Part shown: one piece after another, positions 1 through 6,791 of the stretch | Numbering within the stretch: position 1 is the stretch's first letter | Layout of the letters: each line of letters starts with the position of its first letter | From: Alphaproteobacteria bacterium UBA2723 | GTDB lineage: Bacteria; Pseudomonadota; Alphaproteobacteria; RF32; CAG-239 | Assembly: GCA_002353835.1 (NCBI GenBank) | Contig: DEKL01000088.1 | Location: forward strand, 2,989-23,623 | Direction of reading: 5' to 3' | DNA length: 20,635 bases | Translations under genes and position numbers: made by a program | The notes under the pieces: model-generated | What the model was told of the DNA's origin: nothing | The model's database searches: none | The model's input: only the letters and a program-made list of their open reading frames with translations

Positions 1-368
1 AAATAGATAATATTGCCGCCATAGAAAGCCGCGGTTATTTATTGGGTGCGTCATTAGCATATAAATTAGGTGTGGGTTTAACCATTATTCGTAAACCCGG
101 AAAATTACCATCCAAAGTTTACAGAGAAGAATATGACTTGGAATATGGTACAGATGCTTTGGAAATGCACCAGGATGCCATAAAAAAAGGTGCTAAGGTT
201 TTGGTTGTTGATGATGTATTGGCAACCGGCGGTACGGCAAGAGCAACCTGCAAACTCATAGAAAGAGCCGGTGGCGAGGTTGTCGGGGCTTTATTCTTAA
301 TGGAACTGGTTGCGCTTTCGCAACAGACAGGTTTGAAAGCTCCGGTTCTAAGTTTGATTAAGTGTTAA
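1..368 (+). CDS. apt: Adenine phosphoribosyltransferase, 3' part (5' end outside window)
   Basis: Apt makes AMP and pyrophosphate from adenine and PRPP, the cytosolic purine salvage step. The reading frame is open from the window edge (first complete codon at position 3), so the N-terminus is missing; the TTG at 42 is not the real start. The visible part begins with an [14 protein letters not shown] stretch, then RKPGKLP, both typical of Apt, followed by the PRPP-binding loop [14 protein letters not shown] and a hydrophobic end. About 122 residues are visible out of roughly 170-180 usual for the family. The stop at 366-368 overlaps the 3' end of the opposite-strand thioesterase gene by 11 bp. 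I see no hairpin terminator between them. The assignment is secure. Confidence 0.95.
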   Translation, partial: IDNIAAIESRGYLLGASLAYKLGVGLTIIRKPGKLPSKVYREEYDLEYGTDALEMHQDAIKKGAKVLVVDDVLATGGTARATCKLIERAGGEVVGALFLMELVALSQQTGLKAPVLSLIKC

Positions 369-1107
369 TTTCTTCCCAGTCACAAAGGAATAAACACAAA
401 TCTTCGCCGCTTTGCGCGTGGGTTAAGACGTGTAATGTCCGGTTATCCCCCAAAATCTGAACTTTGGAAATAAGCTTTTCCCCGAGCTTAATCTCTTTCT
501 TAAAAGCAATATCCAACGTTTTTAATTGATGATGTTTCTTAAATTCATAAGCCAAAGGCTCTAACGCCCATATAATGTAATTACCATTGTTGGCGTGTCT
601 GTTGCCGTCAATATCATTGTAACGGACTTCAAATTCTTTTTGAGCATCAATTTGTGTCATCGGCGGTATTTTACCGAAAGTTAAATCATTTTCGCCGGCA
701 ACAAACTTAGACATATACGGGCTGTTAAAAGATGTTTCCACATTAACCAAAGTTTTAGTCTTAAAATTAACCAAAGACCAAAGGGTAGAGGCCTTGGCAA
801 TAAGTTTTCCGTTAGAAGACATTTCAAAATTACGGTAAGCAAAAAGCTTGTGATAACCGCGCGGCTCTGTTTTAAGTGTAAGAGTCTTAATATCAGTAGG
901 ATAGTGGGTAAATTCAATGCGATATTTCAAGAGAACCCACATTAAATCCCTCGGTGTTGTAGCAGATTCGCCAAAACCGAACTTTTCCGCATTATCAACG
1001 GCAATATCTTGAAAGAAATTCAAGATGGAAACCGGTTTTAAGCGTTTTTTAAAGTCCAAATCGGAATATCTGATGTTAATAGTTTCTTCTGAAACGGCAC
1101 TATCCAT
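358..1107 (-). CDS. Acyl-ACP thioesterase family protein (double hotdog)
   Basis: Predicted 249-aa thioesterase of the FatA/FatB-like acyl-ACP thioesterase family, which releases free fatty acids from acyl-ACP in the cytosol. Two hotdog halves are visible: the first (about residues 10-130) begins with an [11 protein letters not shown] stretch; the second (about 158-245) holds the catalytic-type signature [13 protein letters not shown], with N169 and H171 at the expected Asn and His positions and a nearby Glu (E183). I chose ATG 1107 because GGAG lies 9 nt upstream; the open frame runs on to 1176 but would then overlap the upstream transporter gene by 46 bp. The start is 23 bp after the EamA gene stop, so the two are probably one transcript. 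Substrate chain length cannot be told. Such stand-alone thioesterases are common in anaerobic gut bacteria (family knowledge). Confidence 0.82.
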   Translation of the reverse strand: MDSAVSEETINIRYSDLDFKKRLKPVSILNFFQDIAVDNAEKFGFGESATTPRDLMWVLLKYRIEFTHYPTDIKTLTLKTEPRGYHKLFAYRNFEMSSNGKLIAKASTLWSLVNFKTKTLVNVETSFNSPYMSKFVAGENDLTFGKIPPMTQIDAQKEFEVRYNDIDGNRHANNGNYIIWALEPLAYEFKKHHQLKTLDIAFKKEIKLGEKLISKVQILGDNRTLHVLTHAQSGEDLCLFLCDWEEINT

Positions 1108-1130
1108 TTTTTTATGCTCCAAACTTAAGT

Positions 1131-1994
1131 TTACTTCATCAAAATAATAGGTAAGGCAAATAAAAGTGCCAAACAACCGAAAATAAGCTGGTTTCTAACA
1201 GTTTGCTCTTTATATTTGATAGCGGAAATAACCATCACAATCGGTGCCGCCATCCGTCTGAAAAATGCCGTGAAAGACACTGGCAAGATATTGACCGAAA
1301 CCCCGATAATGGTAATTTCCAACATTGCACCGATAATACCTGCCCAAACAACATCTTTCGTGGTAAAAATCAGCTTAAGCTTCTTATAATTCAAACCGGT
1401 AAAAAAAGCAAATACAAACATTGCAACGTTGGATATAAAAAAGTATGTATAGCGCCCGAGGTCGGTAATGGCGATATGGTCAATGACGGGACAAACGGCA
1501 GAAAAAAATATAGCAATAACAAAGTTAATCTTTCCCGTATAAGACATACGTTTTGCATCACCGGCAAAACAAAAGAATAATCCCAAAATTCCGAGACTTA
1601 CGATAGAAAACAAATGTGTCGGCGCCAAATTTTCATGGAAAAACAAGTTAATGGTAAGTGATGCCGTCGCCAATGATATAAATGGAAAAAACACGGTGGA
1701 AGAAGTACTGTCATGGTTAATGATTTGCGCATATTTATAGGCATACCAAATAAGAACACCTTTAAGGATTGTTAAAACAAAAGAGGCAGGGTGTGCCTTA
1801 ATCGTAGGTACGGCATCAATAAGATAAGGGTACATAAAAGGCAGGCTTAACAAAATAAAAGGCATAATCCAAGCAACGGTAAATTCCGGTGCAAAGTTTG
1901 CCGGATATTTTTCAGCCAAAGGGCGGTATAAAAAGGGCTTGATGATAGATATTCCGAGCAAAGCCAAAATCGCCGCATATTGTAGAAGTGTCAT
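1131..1994 (-). CDS. EamA/DMT-type membrane transporter
   Basis: 287-aa integral membrane protein with about ten hydrophobic segments spread over its whole length and short charged loops, the usual size and layout of EamA (drug/metabolite transporter) permeases, in which two five-helix halves form the carrier. Lys-rich loops such as YKKLKLIF point to cytoplasmic faces. The RFRRMAAP-like stretch near residue 245 (here FRRMAAP) and the final helix resemble the second EamA repeat. Substrate is unknown; members move amino acids, nucleotides or other small metabolites. The start ATG at 1994 has a GGGAAAAAGG purine tract just upstream. The downstream thioesterase gene begins 23 bp after the stop, so they probably share an mRNA, but a functional link is not evident from the sequence. 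Confidence 0.72.
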   Translation of the reverse strand: MTLLQYAAILALLGISIIKPFLYRPLAEKYPANFAPEFTVAWIMPFILLSLPFMYPYLIDAVPTIKAHPASFVLTILKGVLIWYAYKYAQIINHDSTSSTVFFPFISLATASLTINLFFHENLAPTHLFSIVSLGILGLFFCFAGDAKRMSYTGKINFVIAIFFSAVCPVIDHIAITDLGRYTYFFISNVAMFVFAFFTGLNYKKLKLIFTTKDVVWAGIIGAMLEITIIGVSVNILPVSFTAFFRRMAAPIVMVISAIKYKEQTVRNQLIFGCLALLFALPIILMK

Positions 1995-2070
1995 AACCTT
2001 TTTCCCAAACGTTTTTATCTCATATAGCGCATAATTCTTATCATTTGCTTAAATTATCGCTTAAAACAAA

Positions 2071-2108
2071 CAAAAAGAGTCTTAAAACATAATGTTTTAA
2101 GACTCTTT
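2071..2108 (-). terminator. Intrinsic terminator of the 2114-3040 gene
   Basis: Perfect 16-bp inverted repeat, AAAGAGTCTTAAAACA (2074-2089) and its complement at 2093-2108, with a 3-nt loop. On the minus strand the hairpin starts 5 nt after the stop of the 2114-3040 gene and is followed by TTTTTG, as in a Rho-independent terminator. The stem is AT-rich. Confidence 0.8.
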
Positions 2109-2113
2109 ATTGT

Positions 2114-3040
2114 TCAGATAATCTCGGTTTTACCTTTGTTCTTGGCAAACATACGGCAGAAGCAGGGCTGGTCATTTAGAACAAAACTGTAATTGTAGGA
2201 AAGGAAGCCTCGGTCCTCATACAATGTCTTTGTCAGCCAAATTAAATCTTTAGAAAAAATCAAGCTGACATTAACACCATAAGCGGATAACTTGGCCAAT
2301 GTATCATTGATGCTATCCTTTTGTTTAGCGACATCATCAACATTTTCCTTTTCCGGCAAATCCACGCGCAGCTGCGGAGTGGAAAGTGTTTGCCCTAATT
2401 CAAAACCTTTATCTACCGTCATTTTATCCGGTTCGTAGGTCAATTTCATGCACAAGAACCTTTTACCGACATGAAGTCCCCACAGCTTGTCCCTTAATTC
2501 CGGTCGGAACTCGGAAGAAATTTTAAGCACTCCGTCAACAAGATATGCCAACGGGTAGCCGACATCAATCGGTTTCTTTGTGACATAACGGCTAACCAAG
2601 CGCAGATAGCCGTTAGACATTTCTTTCGGCTCAAACCCGACACGACCTTTGCCCATGTACATAACGGTTGCTTTGTCGCCGTCATCTTCGGTTGACCAAT
2701 AAGCACCTTTGCGCCATGGTTCAGCCTTAATGCCATGTGCATTTAAGATATCTACCGTAGCATTAAAATCCCTCTGGTATATACACGCTACATCTAAAGC
2801 AGTCGTAGAAGGCATTGATGCACGGCTTAAAGTATCACTCAGCTCTTTAGCTGAATTCCAGTCGCCATCTTCTTCGTGGACAAGGCGAAACACCAGTCCA
2901 TGGATAGCAATTCCCCAAATTTTGGCTTTTAACTTCATATCCACATAAGGACGAAGCCAAAAATAGCCGGCAAGGGGATCACGATAAGCGATAAGACACG
3001 GTGCCTGCACCGGTATTATCATTCTGGTCTGTACACCCAT
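2114..3040 (-). CDS. Hypothetical protein with two divergent copies of one module
   Basis: 308-aa protein I do not recognise. No signal peptide or membrane helix is seen. It appears to be an internal duplication: residues about 39-150 start with KIWGIAIHGLVFRL and residues about 185-298 start with KLWGLHVGKRFLCMKL, and both copies continue with a helix containing ...ELxxTLS and an IN/LN-AHGI versus LSAYGV segment before a closing Tyr/Phe-rich strand. The first copy (DWNSAKELSD, then YWSTEDDGD) faintly recalls DUF1566/Lcl-type domains that bind surface or polysaccharide partners, but that is only a resemblance. Start ATG 3040 has no Shine-Dalgarno that I can see; a good sigma70-type promoter lies upstream and a terminator follows. 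Expressed orphan gene, function unknown. Confidence 0.75.
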   Translation of the reverse strand: MGVQTRMIIPVQAPCLIAYRDPLAGYFWLRPYVDMKLKAKIWGIAIHGLVFRLVHEEDGDWNSAKELSDTLSRASMPSTTALDVACIYQRDFNATVDILNAHGIKAEPWRKGAYWSTEDDGDKATVMYMGKGRVGFEPKEMSNGYLRLVSRYVTKKPIDVGYPLAYLVDGVLKISSEFRPELRDKLWGLHVGKRFLCMKLTYEPDKMTVDKGFELGQTLSTPQLRVDLPEKENVDDVAKQKDSINDTLAKLSAYGVNVSLIFSKDLIWLTKTLYEDRGFLSYNYSFVLNDQPCFCRMFAKNKGKTEII

Positions 3041-3084
3041 AATTAGATATATATTTATTTGTTAATAATTCGGAATTTATGCAT

Positions 3085-3114
3085 ATTTTAGAGAAAAAAA
3101 TATTTTTTGTCAAG
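3085..3114 (-). promoter_or_regulatory. Sigma70-type promoter for the 2114-3040 gene
   Basis: On the minus strand TTGACA (3114-3109) is separated by 18 nt from TAAAAT (3090-3085). The predicted RNA start gives a leader of roughly 40 nt before ATG 3040. The leader has no clear ribosome-binding site. Confidence 0.6.
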
Positions 3115-3260
3115 GATAGTGTGCTGCATTAATATTTTTAACAAAATACAATAAAAACACATAGTTAACAAAGGAAATTGAATCAGAATTGCAAACTTTA
3201 AGGATTTGTTAATAATTTTCCTCTAACCTACCAACGGGTTGAATGAAAAATATTTTTTTC

Positions 3261-3289
3261 TTGACATAAAGAAAAAAGTAAAATAGTTT
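3261..3289 (+). promoter_or_regulatory. Possible promoter upstream of a small ORF
   Basis: A perfect TTGACA box (3261-3266) is followed 17 nt later by a poor -10, TAGTTT (3284-3289). A separate perfect TATAAT occurs at 3319-3324 but has no matching -35. Either could drive the small ORF downstream. The rest of 3115-3315 is AT-rich with no other feature that I can support. Confidence 0.3.
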
Positions 3290-3315
3290 CGCCAACAGTT
3301 TTTGTTAAAATTTGG

Positions 3316-3453
3316 ATGTATAATACTATGACAACAGCAATGAGCATATATTTATTAAAGCTCGCTTTAAGACATTTCGGTACAAAAGCCGCTTTGTCTT
3401 TATTGGTACTGCCTATAGTTGCGGTTACACTTCTCGTATATTGCTTTATTTAA
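3316..3453 (+). CDS. Candidate small membrane peptide (41-45 aa)
   Basis: An in-frame ORF starts at ATG 3316 (45 aa) or ATG 3328 (41 aa) and ends with TAA at 3451-3453. The peptide has a basic N-terminal half (KLALRHFGTKAA) followed by a single hydrophobic segment of about 20 residues (SLLVLPIVAVTLLVYCFI) running to the C-terminus, the layout of small bacterial inner-membrane peptides and of some type I toxins. Support: it sits in an otherwise empty region, has a TTGACA box upstream, and a GC-rich hairpin with a T-tract 28 bp downstream. Against: the ribosome-binding site is weak (GGA about 11 nt before ATG 3328) and the ORF is short enough to be chance. No family recognised. Confidence 0.4.
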   Translation: MYNTMTTAMSIYLLKLALRHFGTKAALSLLVLPIVAVTLLVYCFI

Positions 3454-3480
3454 TCATATAAGAATCAAAAATATGTAAAA

Positions 3481-3504
3481 ACTGCCTTTAGGCGGTCATT
3501 TTGT
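3481..3504 (+). terminator. Probable hairpin terminator after the small ORF
   Basis: ACTGCC (3481-3486), loop TTTA, GGCGGT (3491-3496) form a 6-bp stem with one G-T pair, followed by CATTTT. It lies between the small ORF and the promoter of the next gene, where a terminator would be expected. The T-tract is short. Confidence 0.5.
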
Positions 3505-3518
3505 GCTGTCTAAAATAT

Positions 3519-3547
3519 TTGACAACCCCTCAAAAATATGGTACTAT
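3519..3547 (+). promoter_or_regulatory. Extended -10 promoter of the Tyr/His-rich protein gene
   Basis: TTGACA (3519-3524), 17-nt spacer ending in TGG, then TACTAT (3542-3547): a consensus -35 with an extended -10. An overlapping TATAAT (3545-3550) is an alternative. The leader before ATG 3571 would be under 20 nt, which agrees with the absence of a Shine-Dalgarno. Confidence 0.65.
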
Positions 3548-3570
3548 AATAGTGTTAAAACAGTATAGAT

Positions 3571-4035
3571 ATGAAAACAATTATCAAAGTCATCATAGTT
3601 CTCGCTATGATGTGTGTTGGAGTTCAAGGTTACGCCCAGCACTATCGCCCGATGCCGCGTCATCACTACCCGCATCATGTGTACCATCGTCCATACTACT
3701 ATGGGTACTATCACTATGTGCCGTACAGTGCATACCGGTGGTATCCTAGTTATAGGTACTACTATTATTCTCCGCTCAGCTTGTATCTCTATGATAGCTA
3801 CGATCGTCCTTCTAAAATCAAAGTTGACTGCATTGAGTTCAAAAGGACATCTAGCGGACGACTGAGAATAAAGAACGGCACAGAGCCGAAGATGTATTTG
3901 GACATGTACAAAGACAACCACTTACGTTATTCATGTCCAAGTGGCGTAAAAGTGGATGTAGAGACCGGTGACGGCGATGCACAGATTACAGTATATGGTG
4001 CAGATGGTAAAACAACTGCACAGTATACACTTTAG
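3571..4035 (+). CDS. Secreted Tyr/His-rich protein of unknown function
   Basis: 154 aa. Residues 1-22 form a clear Sec signal peptide (MKTIIK, hydrophobic core, cut expected after YA). Residues 24-77 are low complexity: about 20 of 54 are Tyr and 7 are His, with Pro and Arg between, in patterns such as HHYPHH and RYYYYS. Residues about 80-154 look like a small beta-rich domain with two Cys (C87, C122) that could form a disulfide outside the cytoplasm. I do not recognise a family. His and Tyr clusters could bind metal or be cross-linked, but this is inference. It has its own promoter and a strong terminator, so it is a single-gene unit. No Shine-Dalgarno precedes ATG 3571; the signal peptide fixes the start. 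Confidence 0.8.
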   Translation: MKTIIKVIIVLAMMCVGVQGYAQHYRPMPRHHYPHHVYHRPYYYGYYHYVPYSAYRWYPSYRYYYYSPLSLYLYDSYDRPSKIKVDCIEFKRTSSGRLRIKNGTEPKMYLDMYKDNHLRYSCPSGVKVDVETGDGDAQITVYGADGKTTAQYTL

Positions 4036-4068
4036 AAAAGGAGGCTTTATGCCTCCTTTTCGTATTTT
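4036..4068 (+). terminator. Intrinsic terminator of the Tyr/His-rich protein gene
   Basis: Perfect 10-bp stem AAAAGGAGGC (4036-4045) and GCCTCCTTTT (4051-4060) with a 5-nt loop, followed by CGTATTTT. It directly follows the stop codon. Confidence 0.9.
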
Positions 4069-4080
4069 AAAGTGATGGCC

Positions 4081-4114
4081 GCAGCGCCTCCGCTGCCCTC
4101 CTTTTCGTATTTTT
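4081..4114 (+). terminator. Second, downstream terminator-like hairpin with a copied tail
   Basis: GCAGCG (4081-4086), loop CCTC, CGCTGC (4091-4096), then CCTCCTTTTCGTATTTT at 4097-4113. The 17-nt tail is an exact copy of 4052-4068, the 3' arm and T-tract of the terminator just upstream. It looks like a backup terminator made by duplication. Confidence 0.5.
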
Positions 4115-4123
4115 AAACAACGC

Positions 4124-4151
4124 TTGCAATAATAAAACAGACTCCTATAAT
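4124..4151 (+). promoter_or_regulatory. Promoter of the HD-domain gene
   Basis: TTGCAA (4124-4129), 16-nt spacer, perfect TATAAT (4146-4151). The RNA would start near 4158, giving a leader of about 14 nt that contains AGGAG (4161-4165), 6 nt before ATG 4172. A 7-bp inverted repeat CTCCTAT/ATAGGAG (4142-4148, 4159-4165) spans the -10 and the ribosome-binding site. Confidence 0.6.
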
Positions 4152-4171
4152 CAACCACATAGGAGCAAAAA

Positions 4172-4684
4172 ATGAAGAATCTTCTGAAATATACCGAAAA
4201 ATTAAAACACCTGCCGCGCACCGGCTGGCTCAGGTACAATATTGCCCAACCGGAAACCGTTGCCTCTCATAGTTGGCAAATGGCGATGTTAGCCTTAAAA
4301 CTGGCGGAAACAGTAAAAAATTATGATATGGATAAGGTCATTAAGCTTTGTTTATGTCATGATATCGGCGAAAGCGTGATAGGCGATATTACTCCGCGCG
4401 ACAGTCGTTACGCCACCAAAGAAGAGATGGAAAACAAAGCCATAGCCCAAATTGCCGCAGAAAGTGATTTTTCGGTATTGGAAGCTCTTTTTAGCGAATA
4501 TGAAGCAAATCAGACTCCGGAAGCAAAACTGGCCAATGATTTGGATAAACTGGATATGTATGCGCAAGCTTTGGATTATGAAACAAAGTATCAAGACAAA
4601 GATTTAACAGAGTTTAAGCATTCTGCCGTTAAAGCCATCCAAACCGATATCGGTAAAAAGTTATTGGAAGAACTATCGGTATAA
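4172..4684 (+). CDS. HD-domain 5'-deoxynucleotidase (HDDC2/YfbR-like)
   Basis: 170-aa cytosolic HD-domain phosphohydrolase. The motif order matches HDDC2/YfbR-type 5'-nucleotidases, which remove phosphate from (deoxy)nucleoside monophosphates using a divalent metal: RTGW near residue 16, the first metal His in ASHSWQ (H33), the HD pair in CHDIGE (H63, D64, with E67), GDITP (D72), and a late metal-binding Asp in NDLDKLD (D123 or D125). The length is close to the family norm. The start has AGGAG at good spacing and its own promoter. It converges with the next gene and both share a bidirectional terminator. A role in deoxynucleotide pool balance is inferred from the family, not from context. Confidence 0.85.
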   Translation: MKNLLKYTEKLKHLPRTGWLRYNIAQPETVASHSWQMAMLALKLAETVKNYDMDKVIKLCLCHDIGESVIGDITPRDSRYATKEEMENKAIAQIAAESDFSVLEALFSEYEANQTPEAKLANDLDKLDMYAQALDYETKYQDKDLTEFKHSAVKAIQTDIGKKLLEELSV

Positions 4685-4710
4685 AAAAGCTCCCTTGCGG
4701 GAGCCTTTTG
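4684..4710. terminator. Bidirectional intrinsic terminator
   Basis: GCTCCC (4689-4694), loop TTGC, GGGAGC (4699-4704), flanked by AAAAAA on the left and CTTTTGTTT on the right. It can stop both the HD-domain gene (plus strand) and the repeat-protein gene (minus strand, giving a TTTTTT tail), which converge here. Confidence 0.85.
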
Positions 4711-4711
4711 T

Positions 4712-6646
4712 TTAACGTTGGTTGATAAGGTTATTATAAGTTTGTTTAGCCTTTTGGAAATCTTGCTTCGTTTGTTTTGAAGCGCTATCCATCGCGCTGA
4801 AATCCGTCTTCTTATCAAGTGTTTTGGCAAACTCACTGCCGTCTTCACCCAAAGCTTTATCCCACTTGTTGAAGTTAGATAAATCAACATCTTCGCCGTT
4901 AAGCAAAGCTTTGCAGGCTTGACCGGCTTCTGTTCCCGGATATTGTGCATAAAATGAGATAACATATTTAGCGCGGGCAGAAGTTAAGTCATCAGCAAGC
5001 TTAATCTTGCCGTCTTTAACCGCTTTTTCAACAACTTCGTCAAGTTTATCAAGACTGATATTAAGCTTTTTCTGCGACTCCTTAAAAGCTTGAATTTTTG
5101 CAAGTGACAAATTGTCTTTAGCCTTTTGCAATTCGCTTCTGACATCTTGGAAATTCGTTGCAGTTTTTGTTTCAGCCTTCTGCTGTACAACTTTTTTAGG
5201 TGTCGCAACCTTTTCCGTTGCCGGTTTTGTGTCCTGATTATCAGCGCCACTAAACATTTTCTTGAATACACCGCCAAGCGCGGTTGCCCCAACGGCAAAT
5301 GCCAACCCAAGCACAATCTTGCTCAAATGACGCTTATACCAAGGATCTTTCTTCTTCGGTGCATCTTCTTTTACTTTCGGCTCGGGCTTCGGCTCCGGTT
5401 TCGGTTCTGCTTTCGGTTTTTCATCTGCAATAACCGGCTTCTCAACGACCGGTGTCGGTTTAGCGACAACAACTTCCTCTTTAGCCGCATCCTTAGCTTT
5501 TTGTCTGTAGTAAACGACATTTTTCTGCTGTGTTGTACCGGTCTTAGAAACTAACTTCTCAAAACCGTCATCAGCGGCAAGCTCGCCTTTAAGCACTTTT
5601 TGAATTTTAGCCTGCGCAAAAGAGCAAAGCATATTATATTTTCTTGTAAAGACATTATGCTCTCTGGTGTTTTTCTTAGCTTTTGCCAAACGTGCGCTCA
5701 AAGCTTCTTCTAACAAAGATAAATCTTTTGAAGAAAGCGTAGCCATCTTTTTCTTGTTCTCAAGAACAGAAAAATTATCGTCAATTAAAGGTTTTACTGC
5801 TTCGTTACGTTTATTTGCTGAAACATTTTCTCTCTTTTCTTCAATGACTTTTTCCTGCTCAATAACAGGCTCTTGTTTTTTTACAGGAATTTCAGTTTGT
5901 AAAGCAGGGGCAACGCGTTGCGCCTTTTGGCGATTATAAACAATATTTTTCTGCTGTGTTGTACCGGTCTTAGAAACTAATTTATCAAAACCGTCATCAG
6001 CGGCAAGTTCCCCTTTAAGCACTTTTTGAATTTTAGCCTGCGCAAAAGAGCAAAGCATATTATATTTTCTTGTAAAGACATTGTGCTCTCTGGTGTTTTT
6101 CTTAGCTTTTGCCAAGCGTGCGCTCAAAGCTTCTTCCAATAAGGACAAATCTGTTGAAGAAAGCTCTGCCATCTTCTTTTTGTTTTCAAGGACGGTAAAA
6201 TTATCATCAATTAAAGGTTTTGCCTGTTTATTGCTTTTAGTTGGCGAAATATTTTCTCTCTTTTCTTCAATAACTTTCTCTTCTTCTTGAGCAACTTTAG
6301 CGGTAGGAAGCTCTTCAACGGCGGGTTCTGTTTTTACTTGCTGCGCTTTTTGGCGATTATAAACAATATTACTTTGTTTAGCCGTACCCTTTGTTCTGGC
6401 AAGCATTTCAAACCCATCATCAGGCGCTAATTCGCCTTTAAGAGTTTTATCAATCTTGTTTTGGATATATCCGCGTAATTTATCCTTAAGTCTGGTCGTA
6501 GAATAACCGGTTTCTTTATCAAGCATTTCAGCAATAGCCAATAATTCCTCGGAACTGAGTTGCGCGGCTTTCTTTTTATTTTGTAGGATAGCAAATTGAT
6601 TAGCTTTTAAGGCTTCTTTATCAATTTTTACTTGACGATTGGGCAT
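4712..6646 (-). CDS. Membrane-anchored tandem-repeat protein of unknown function
   Basis: 644 aa, no family recognised. Order: repeat R1 (residues about 17-104, diverged), R2 (144-245) and R3 (286-387), the last two nearly identical and offset by exactly 142 residues including the EKVIEEKREN linker. The repeat core has ENKKK-A-LSS-DLSLLEEALSARL, then a Lys-rich helical part ending KIQKVLKGELAADDGF and GTTQQKN-VYNRQKA. Next comes an acidic Lys/Pro/Glu linker (about 388-432, with repeated EPKP), DPWYKRH, a single membrane helix (about 443-461), a spacer, and a helical C-terminal domain (about 495-644). With Arg/Lys before the helix and no signal peptide, the repeats are probably cytosolic and the C-terminal domain exported (inference). 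Start ATG 6646 is chosen for its AGGAGG 6 nt upstream; an in-frame non-ATG codon at 6664 has no such site. Confidence 0.8.
   Translation of the reverse strand: MPNRQVKIDKEALKANQFAILQNKKKAAQLSSEELLAIAEMLDKETGYSTTRLKDKLRGYIQNKIDKTLKGELAPDDGFEMLARTKGTAKQSNIVYNRQKAQQVKTEPAVEELPTAKVAQEEEKVIEEKRENISPTKSNKQAKPLIDDNFTVLENKKKMAELSSTDLSLLEEALSARLAKAKKNTREHNVFTRKYNMLCSFAQAKIQKVLKGELAADDGFDKLVSKTGTTQQKNIVYNRQKAQRVAPALQTEIPVKKQEPVIEQEKVIEEKRENVSANKRNEAVKPLIDDNFSVLENKKKMATLSSKDLSLLEEALSARLAKAKKNTREHNVFTRKYNMLCSFAQAKIQKVLKGELAADDGFEKLVSKTGTTQQKNVVYYRQKAKDAAKEEVVVAKPTPVVEKPVIADEKPKAEPKPEPKPEPKVKEDAPKKKDPWYKRHLSKIVLGLAFAVGATALGGVFKKMFSGADNQDTKPATEKVATPKKVVQQKAETKTATNFQDVRSELQKAKDNLSLAKIQAFKESQKKLNISLDKLDEVVEKAVKDGKIKLADDLTSARAKYVISFYAQYPGTEAGQACKALLNGEDVDLSNFNKWDKALGEDGSEFAKTLDKKTDFSAMDSASKQTKQDFQKAKQTYNNLINQR
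5492..5854 (-). repeat. Tandem coding repeat unit R3 of the membrane-anchored protein
   Basis: This stretch matches 5918-6280 at an offset of 426 bp (142 codons). The core part, for example 5521-5553 against 5947-5979, is nearly identical at the DNA level, including synonymous positions, so the duplication is recent or kept uniform by gene conversion. Confidence 0.85.
5918..6280 (-). repeat. Tandem coding repeat unit R2 of the membrane-anchored protein
   Basis: Partner of 5492-5854, 426 bp apart. Differences are scattered single bases, many silent. The linker between copies varies more than the core. Confidence 0.85.
6335..6598 (-). repeat. Diverged first repeat unit R1
   Basis: Encodes ILQNKKKAAQLSSEEL and TLKGELAPDDGFEML and IVYNRQKAQ, the same landmarks as R2 and R3, but the middle is shorter and the DNA is no longer similar. 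It is the older copy. Confidence 0.75.
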
Positions 6647-6690
6647 GTTCCACCTCCTGCTCAATAGAGATAAAGTACTGATTTATCTAA

Positions 6691-6719
6691 GGTATACCAT
6701 AATTAAGGTATTTTGTCAA
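6691..6719 (-). promoter_or_regulatory. Promoter of the repeat-protein gene
   Basis: Minus-strand TTGACA (6719-6714), 17-nt spacer ending in TGG, then TATACC (6696-6691): consensus -35 and extended -10. The leader to ATG 6646 carries a 7-bp inverted repeat AGATAAA/TTTATCT (6668-6674, 6682-6688), which could be a small hairpin or operator, then AGGAGG. Confidence 0.6.
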
Positions 6720-6740
6720 CATTTTGTTTAATGAAAAATA

Positions 6741-6767
6741 AAAAAAGCCGAGCATAAAACTCGGCTT
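6741..6767 (-). terminator. Intrinsic terminator at the end of the tetR operon
   Basis: Stem AAGCCGAG (6745-6752) and CTCGGCTT (6760-6767), 7-nt loop, followed on the minus strand by TTTTTT. It lies 24 bp after the stop of the DXS-like gene, the last gene of the operon. Confidence 0.9.
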
Positions 6768-6791
6768 AAAATAATCGCTTATTTCAACAAA

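Noticed and set aside
1108..1176. N-terminal extension of the thioesterase frame to position 1176
   Set aside because: It would overlap the end of the transporter gene by 46 bp and has no ribosome-binding site, while ATG 1107 has GGAG 9 nt upstream.
5126..5939. Plus-strand ORFs rich in Phe, Leu, Arg and Ser opposite the repeat protein
   Set aside because: They are antisense shadows of the Lys/Glu/Ala-rich codons, and the second recurs opposite the other repeat copy (6081-6290) as expected for a shadow.
5492..6598. Possible CRISPR array or transposon repeat
   Set aside because: The repeats are in frame, about 426 bp apart, and encode protein; there are no short regular spacers or terminal inverted repeats.
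6647..6664. Earlier start for the repeat protein
   Set aside because: The upstream codon is not ATG and would put the AGGAGG site inside the gene; ATG 6646 is ideally spaced from it.
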